Assembly (NCBI RefSeq): GCF_963678635.1
Contig: NC_087065.1
Coordinates: 53,575,858 to 53,639,857, forward strand
Direction: 5' to 3'
From: Symsagittifera roscoffensis
Lineage: Eukaryota; Xenacoelomorpha; Acoela; Convolutidae
Length of the DNA stretch: 64,000 nucleotides
A program made the translations under genes and the position numbers. The notes under the pieces were generated by a model. It was not told the DNA's origin. It saw nothing but the letters and a program-made list of their open reading frames with translations, and searched no databases. Of the stretch, positions 58,881 through 64,000 are shown one piece after another; position 1 is the first letter of the stretch; each line of letters starts with the position of its first letter.

Positions 58881-59385
58881 ACTCAGAATTTTTGTTTGTA
58901 AGTATGATTTCTATCGATAGATAGTTAATTTCGTTTCTATTGAGTGTTGTCAAGTGTTTGCAAATGAAACAGATTGAACAACCTGTCTCTTTTTGCTTCG
59001 ATTAAAAAAAGAGTCCACTTTCTTAAATTGCGTTAACTTTAATGTTTCGAAGATTATTGCTTTTATTGAGTGGCCGCTGCTGTTATCTAGGTTGTTCTAA
59101 TTTCTCTACTAACTACCTATTGTTATCCGGATTAGTTGGTATCAAAATGTGTTTAATATGAGATAAATTTACTTATCAGCTTCTAGAACAATTATCACTT
59201 CGATCAATGGGACTGTTTTTTGGACTATTTTTGGGACTGATTTGTATGGGACTGTTTTTTTGTACTTTGCTATGTTTTTTCGGACTGTTTTGTATTGGAC
59301 TGTTTTGTATGGGACTGTTTTGTACAGACACGATTTTATGAATTGCGTCGAAATTGCAATTAACTTTGGCCCTTGATAATGTCTG
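58881..59385. other. Spacer between the transporter genes, part 2, with inverted minisatellite
   Basis: At 59207-59326 the reverse complement of the ACAAAACAGTCC unit is repeated (GGGACTGTTTTGTAT and variants). It is followed by TTTATGAATTGCGTCGAAAT and TTGCAATTAACTTTGGCCCT at 59334-59373, immediately downstream of the stop codon of paralog B. Confidence 0.75.
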
Positions 59386-62300
59386 TCAGGTAGAAGTACT
59401 GGTCTGTTGATGGTTAGGGTCAAACTCCTCTAGTTCCAAATCGGTTTTCTGTTCCTGCCTTCGTTTCTCAAATCTCACCACAGATAAATGTTTGGCCACA
59501 AAAAGGGACAGCACCGAGACTAGAATGACAACCGAGCCCGTGTAGTGAAATATGTTTAGCAATGGCAGTGTGTGATATAGGAGGAAATCGGCAATGGGCA
59601 TGAACACTACTTGAGTCGTCAAAAGAATCGGAAGAAGAGACGCTTTCTCATACTTCATGCTAAAAAATACAACAATGAAGTAGTTATGAAGCGATGGTGA
59701 AGTGGCTAAGGGTGGCATATAAACCAGCCGAAGTATCAACCAGCCGAAAATATGTAAGTGTTCTATAATAGTTATGTAAGTGTTATATAACAATTAAGTA
59801 ACAGTTACGAAAGTTCATTCATATGATGTAACTTTTCGGCTGGCTTATATACTCCGCGCATTTTTGCTTGATTTATACTTTGGCTGATTTATTTACTCTC
59901 GTGGCTAAAGTGTCGGCTTCTTGATCGGAAGTTCAATCCTCGCCATGATTTAAGGAAGTTGCCGTTTTGTGAGTCAACAATTCTCAATCCAGAAAAAAGC
60001 CAAAAAAATACATGTAGCTCTTAAATGGGGGCACAACAGCTGAGTGACATTAAGAGTGACTTTTTCCCTGTGATAACATGATTTGAATAATAAAACTATG
60101 CTGCTCTCTGAAAAATTAAGCTTCTCTCGGTTAATTAGAAATTGTCATGTCCATTCTGAGAAACCAACTAAAATGTTTTGAAATTTCACGAGTTTCCTGG
60201 TTTTTCCCAGTGTAACATGTTTAAATTTCAAAACTGCTACCTTAAACATAATTCAGTTCAGGATCAACCGCCAACTTAGTCTTGACAGGCCAAAAAACTT
60301 CTCAGAGGGTAAAAATTCTCGAGTTTCCATACAAAGCAGTTTCATTTTACACTTAATAAACAAGACAGCGAAATTCTTTTAAACTGTAACAGGTTGATAA
60401 TTAGACTTTTTATTCGCTTGAAAAGGTCAAGTAACTTCTTCGGATGTTGGAAAGCCCTAACAACAGAAAACTCAGTTATACCTGAAAAAGAAACCGCCTT
60501 GAAGTGCCACAGCCAGCAAAACTATTGCACCAATTGAACATCTGATACGCACTGTACATATTGCAAAGATGAAGGCCACACTTCCAGTCAAATACAACGC
60601 CAGCAGTGAGAAGAAGGCTCCTCTGAAATCAAATTAAGTAAAAACTTGGACCTTGTAAGTCCAAAGAGCTATATGACTTTTTTCAGTGCAAGGAAAATCA
60701 GGATTAATTGCTTGAAAACAAATAAATTTGGAAAGTTTTCTTTTTCGAATTAGTGTTATATAACAATTAAGTAACAGTTACGAAAGTTCATTCATATGAT
60801 GTAACTTTTCGGCTGGCTTATATACTTGCGGTAAAAACTTTTGTTTGAAAAACAAAATAAGCCTGCTCGCTCACCTCATTCGCTCGAAAATAGAAATTTT
60901 ATTCTGGTTTTCCTCGACACTGGGAAATTTTTGACTTTTGGGGAAAATCCAAAAAGTTTTCTTTTTCGAATTAGTATATTTTTTGAAAGCATGAAAAAAT
61001 TTCAAGGTAGAAAGTATGGTTGTAAGTTGAATAAGTGCGGCTGCAGAAAGTATAATGTACTCACGAAATGCCCTGTAGCATTCCAGCCACTGCCCAGTGG
61101 ATCTCTCCAGAGGTCGAGATCATTCTCATCATAGTTGCCCCAAATGCAAAAGTCAGCAAGCCGCACACGACAGTAGCCAGACCAAAGTAAAAACGGATCC
61201 CGGAGCTGTCAGCGACATCCGCAGATTTCGCAACGGCATCGACCCTTTCCGGAAAGCCCAAAATTGGCGGTTGCATGAATATTATAGCACCAATCGTTGC
61301 ACCAACAGCACATATAATTTGAAACAGTGATGGTTTCTCCCCTAAAAGCAGTATTCTCCTAAAACACCATCTAAACAATGGTTCTCAAATTTATTTGTTC
61401 AGTTGTTAGCTTAGAGTAATCAATCTCTTTCCATGAGAAATCCTCAGAAAAACACGTTAAAAGCACAATTGAAGCTTCACAAAAAATATATGGCTAGTAA
61501 ATTAACAAAATATTGGGCTCAAACCGAATAAATTCTACAAAAAAAGAGACGCACTAATTCAGCAAACTCAATTTCAGAAAAACAGTCGAAAACACAGCTA
61601 TACTATTAAATAAGCTTTCTTCTACCGAGCGGCCACTAAGCCCACAAAACTTAGCTAGACGCCCGTTGAGCCAACGTCAAAAAAAAAAGCCATGACAAAA
61701 AATAAGCGATTAAGTTTTCAATCTTGAAGCGTTTACAAAAAAAACATCCTCCCTGAAATTATCATAATAAGTCAAGTAAGTTTTTCTATTCAAACTAAAA
61801 GTAAAATAATATGAAAAGCCGATAAAAGTTAGCCAAAACCATTTAAGAAACAAGGATAACCGGTGGCTGTGCTAGTAGCGCTGAATGCTCCGACCATTAT
61901 CTTATAAAAAAATACATAAAACGCTTTTTTCAAATTAAGGTTGTTTTTGCGAGTCGTGTGATTTAAGGATCTGAAAAAAACCGAGAATTCAGGCATATTC
62001 GACTGTCATAGTAAAATTGGCAAATCAAGCGATGGTTTTAGGCAAAAAAAGACAAAAACAAATTCTAAAACTTTTTTTAAAATTTTTTTGCGATTATGTT
62101 TTGAAATGTTGAAGTTTTTATTCCAAAGATGGTGCTGAAAAATAATTTTACTTGAGTTCAACTTAAGTTTCATGGATTATTATTCTAAATGATGACTTTT
62201 TGATTTTTTTTAATGTTCAAATCAGAGCTGAAAGGGCTTTAAAATGATATACTAATCCGCCAAATACGACGATTACTTGCGGTAAAAAATTTTAGTTTGA

Positions 62301-63659
62301 AAAACAAAATAAGCCTGCTCGCTCACCTCATTCGCTCGAAAATAGAAATTTTATTCTGGTTTTTCTCGACACTGTGAAATTTTTGATTTTTGGGGAAAAT
62401 CCACAAGGGAATCACGACTAAAAGGGCTTTAATTTGATATATCGCTCGACACATTCCGATGATTATTTATAGTACCTAATTTTGCATGGGAAAAAAAAGA
62501 AAAAACTAGAAACACATCCGAATACAAAGCTCCTCCCCATTTTCAATGGTCTGAACAAAATTAATTTCCTAAGCCAAAAACATTTAATCGAAAAAAATTC
62601 TAGCCCAATAGCTTCCAAGAAGGCTAAAATTTAGCAAGGCCAAAAAAATTGAGCAAGAACTATTGAGACAAATACTAAAAACATACTAACTCAGTATAAT
62701 GAAGGCAACAAGCATTGTGAATGCAGCTTGCGTCTGTAACACGAAGCCAATCTCAGTGAGGGGAAAGAACGATAGACTCATCCAGATGAAGCCAGCAGAG
62801 GATCCGTCGCAAACAGACCTCACCAGGAGCAGCTTCCAGTGGCCTGTAAAAATGGATGTCACATTTTCAAACAAAATAGAAAGGGCTGAAAAAATTTTGG
62901 TTTCTACTACCGTTTCCATCTCTCCCAGCATACGACGCTTTTATTCAAGTCATCCATTTTGCATTAACATAATTTCCTTTTCTAATCCTGTAAATCTACT
63001 TGTTCAGTATAAAAGTGACAATTAACTTCGGTTTTTTCATTAGCCTCCGGGCCAGCTTCCACCAATCAATCTTGGACATTTTTTCCGTGGGGGGGGGGAT
63101 GTCATCTATTTTGAGGAAGCCGGTCCCACCTCGAGGAGGCGGATGACACTGAGACCGAAGCGCGAGTCGAACACAAGACCTTGGTGTTAAAGGCCGCGCG
63201 TCTTATTCACAGAGCCATGGCTGGTCATTAATTTCGGTAGGGCGGAGCGGCAACTGAGAACTGAGTCTCTTGACAACAAATTGATGATGAAAACTTTATC
63301 CGTGTGCGCGCTTTTGCAACGACCATGGCTTTGCAAAAAACTCAGGAATCTTTCAATGTTTCGGGTTTATTTCGTTTTCCAGCCGCTCTTCCAACCCATG
63401 AATAATCAAGCCTTTATACGTCGCAAGCAACTTTGTGATAAATTGCTATTTTTAAAGGACAGTCAGCAGCCCTACCTGTGATTTGTGTGACGATTCCATA
63501 TCCACACGAGTAAATGGAGATACAGAGAAGCACCGAAGCGGCGCCCAAACACCGATAGAAGAAAGGGACCAGAGGAGGCACTTGTGTTGACTTGGCAGTT
63601 GCCAGAATCATTGAAACAATCACCGACACCCCAATGGCAAACAGTTTTCCTCGAGACAC
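59386..63659 (-). CDS. SLC35G-like EamA/DMT-superfamily transporter, paralog B (5' end unresolved)
   Basis: Tandem paralog of the gene at 52612-56931. Exons on the minus strand: 63659(or beyond)-63476, 62843-62691, 61341-61065, 60622-60482 and 59659-59386, at least 342 codons. The last three exons have exactly the same lengths as in paralog A (277, 141 and 274 nt) and the same phases. Landmarks: VSRGKLFAIGV, FFYRCLGAASVLLCISIYSC, HWKLLLVRSVCDGSSAG, FFPLTEIGFVLQTQAAFTML, REKPSLFQII, SSGIRFYFGLATVVCG, GEIHWAVAGMLQGIS, KYEKASLLPILLTTQVVFMP. Exon 1 has no in-frame ATG: upstream of GTG (63659) the frame meets a TAA after five codons, and AG dinucleotides at AATAAG, AAAAG and CTAAG could be acceptors, so the true start is probably in an exon further upstream. 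Introns 1-4 are about 632, 1349, 442 and 822 bp. Substrate unknown. Confidence 0.88.
59700..59890. mobile_element. Candidate MITE in intron 4 of paralog B
   Basis: CATATAAACCAGCCGAAG near 59715 is inverted as CTTTTCGGCTGGCTTATATA near 59834-59853. The right-hand ~75 bp recurs in intron 3 of the same gene (60753-60826). Short, AT-rich and non-coding. Exact ends and target duplication are not resolved. Confidence 0.5.
60753..60826 (+). repeat. Copy of the 59768-59845 segment in intron 3
   Basis: GTGTTATATAACAATTAAGT through CTTTTCGGCTGGCTTATATA is the same as in intron 4 by eye. Confidence 0.85.
60838..60952 (+). repeat. 112-bp segment duplicated in intron 3 and intron 2 of paralog B
   Basis: TTTGAAAAACAAAATAAGCC through TTTTGGGGAAAATCC appears here and at 62290-62402 with only a few differences. 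Confidence 0.85.
61342..62690 (-). other. Intron 2 of paralog B, repeat content
   Basis: Donor CTGA/GTTAGT and acceptor CTGCTTTTAG/GG. It holds the GGCTGTGCTAGTAGCGCTGA repeat (61866), a family-B copy (62215-62560) and the second copy of the 112-bp segment. Confidence 0.7.
63150..63228 (-). repeat. tRNA-like module in intron 1 of paralog B
   Basis: On the minus strand, CCATGGCTCTGTGAATAAGA and CTTGTGTTCGACTCGCGCTT have A- and B-box spacing. A run of 9-10 G residues lies just upstream at about 63089-63098. Sequence type differs from the modules in the hairpin-ended elements. Confidence 0.5.
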
Positions 63660-63814
63660 CTTAGCTCCTTTTACTTATTCCGCCCAAAATAACGTTTAAT
63701 CATAATGGTTACTAATCAAACGGGATATAAACTCTTTGATCCGACTTTTTCTATTAATCTTCTCGCTCACTTTACCGGCCACCCCCACGTTTGGGAAGGA
63801 TCTTTTGCGTTTTT
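63660..63814. other. Right-end sequence upstream of the known part of paralog B
   Basis: Should contain either the intron or the missing 5' exon of paralog B. No convincing coding exon found. Confidence 0.35.
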
Positions 63815-63990
63815 AACGCAATATCAGGTCGCACAAATAACAGTGACCGAATCTCATATTGAAGCCCTTTCAATCGCCGGTCGGATTTTTTTTCAAAATT
63901 TTTTAAACGCAATATCAGGTCGCACAAATAACAGTGACCGAATCTCATATTGAAGCCCTTTCAATCGCCGGTCGGATTTTTTTTCAAATT
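63815..63990 (+). repeat. 91-bp tandem duplication at the right edge
   Basis: AACGCAATATCAGGTCGCAC starts at 63815 and again at 63906. The two units appear identical until the poly-T stretch. The sequence CATATTGAAGCCCTTTCAAT resembles inverted family B. Confidence 0.9.
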
Positions 63991-64000
63991 TTTTTTGGCA

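Overview
This window is nuclear DNA from a eukaryote, almost certainly an animal. It is AT-rich, gene-sparse and full of repeats. The genes have spliceosomal introns, mostly canonical GT-AG, and the standard genetic code. The recognisable proteins are animal-type: Integrator subunit 1 and two SLC35G-like transporters. Several traits fit a compact-intron lineage that has been swollen by non-autonomous repeats, for example some tunicates/larvaceans. These traits are a 32-bp intron, a 5.45-kb single exon, splice acceptors only 2-6 nt upstream of two start codons, many tRNA-derived repeats, and a transposon-like candidate intron. The species assignment is a weak inference.

Layout. 1-11.6 kb: repeat-rich intergenic DNA with a degenerate ~165-bp satellite at the left edge, copies of a ~1-kb hairpin-ended element with a tRNA-like module, and a purine-rich, GC-richer island at 4.9-5.7 kb. 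11.6-19.1 kb: a cluster of decayed non-LTR retrotransposons of one family (APE endonuclease, reverse transcriptase, C-terminal zinc finger). Two copies lie head to head; one carries a nested 200-bp MITE. A third, 5'-truncated copy has a perfect 12-bp target-site duplication. 19.1-29.7 kb: repeats only, including a near-identical 525-bp tandem duplication. 29.7-31.4 kb (minus strand): a small gene for an unrecognised coiled-coil protein, interrupted by a hAT-like MITE whose exact removal restores the reading frame. 31.4-36.7 kb: repeats and a second block of the satellite. 36.7-45.2 kb (minus): a complete gene for Integrator subunit 1 in three coding exons. 45.2-52.6 kb: repeats, a decayed coding-like stretch, and a 1.4-kb GGAT-type minisatellite preceded by a 380-bp tandem duplication. 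52.6-63.7 kb (minus): two tandem paralogous SLC35G-like (EamA/DMT) transporter genes with nearly identical exon structure, separated by a FLYWCH-like relic and an unusual minisatellite. The 5' end of the second gene is not resolved.

All four host genes are on the minus strand. Nothing suggests that they work in one pathway: Integrator is a nuclear RNA-processing complex and the SLC35G-like proteins are membrane transporters. The main points of interest are the TIR-bounded candidate intron, the displaced first intron between the two transporter paralogs, and the strong strand bias of the tRNA-like repeats.
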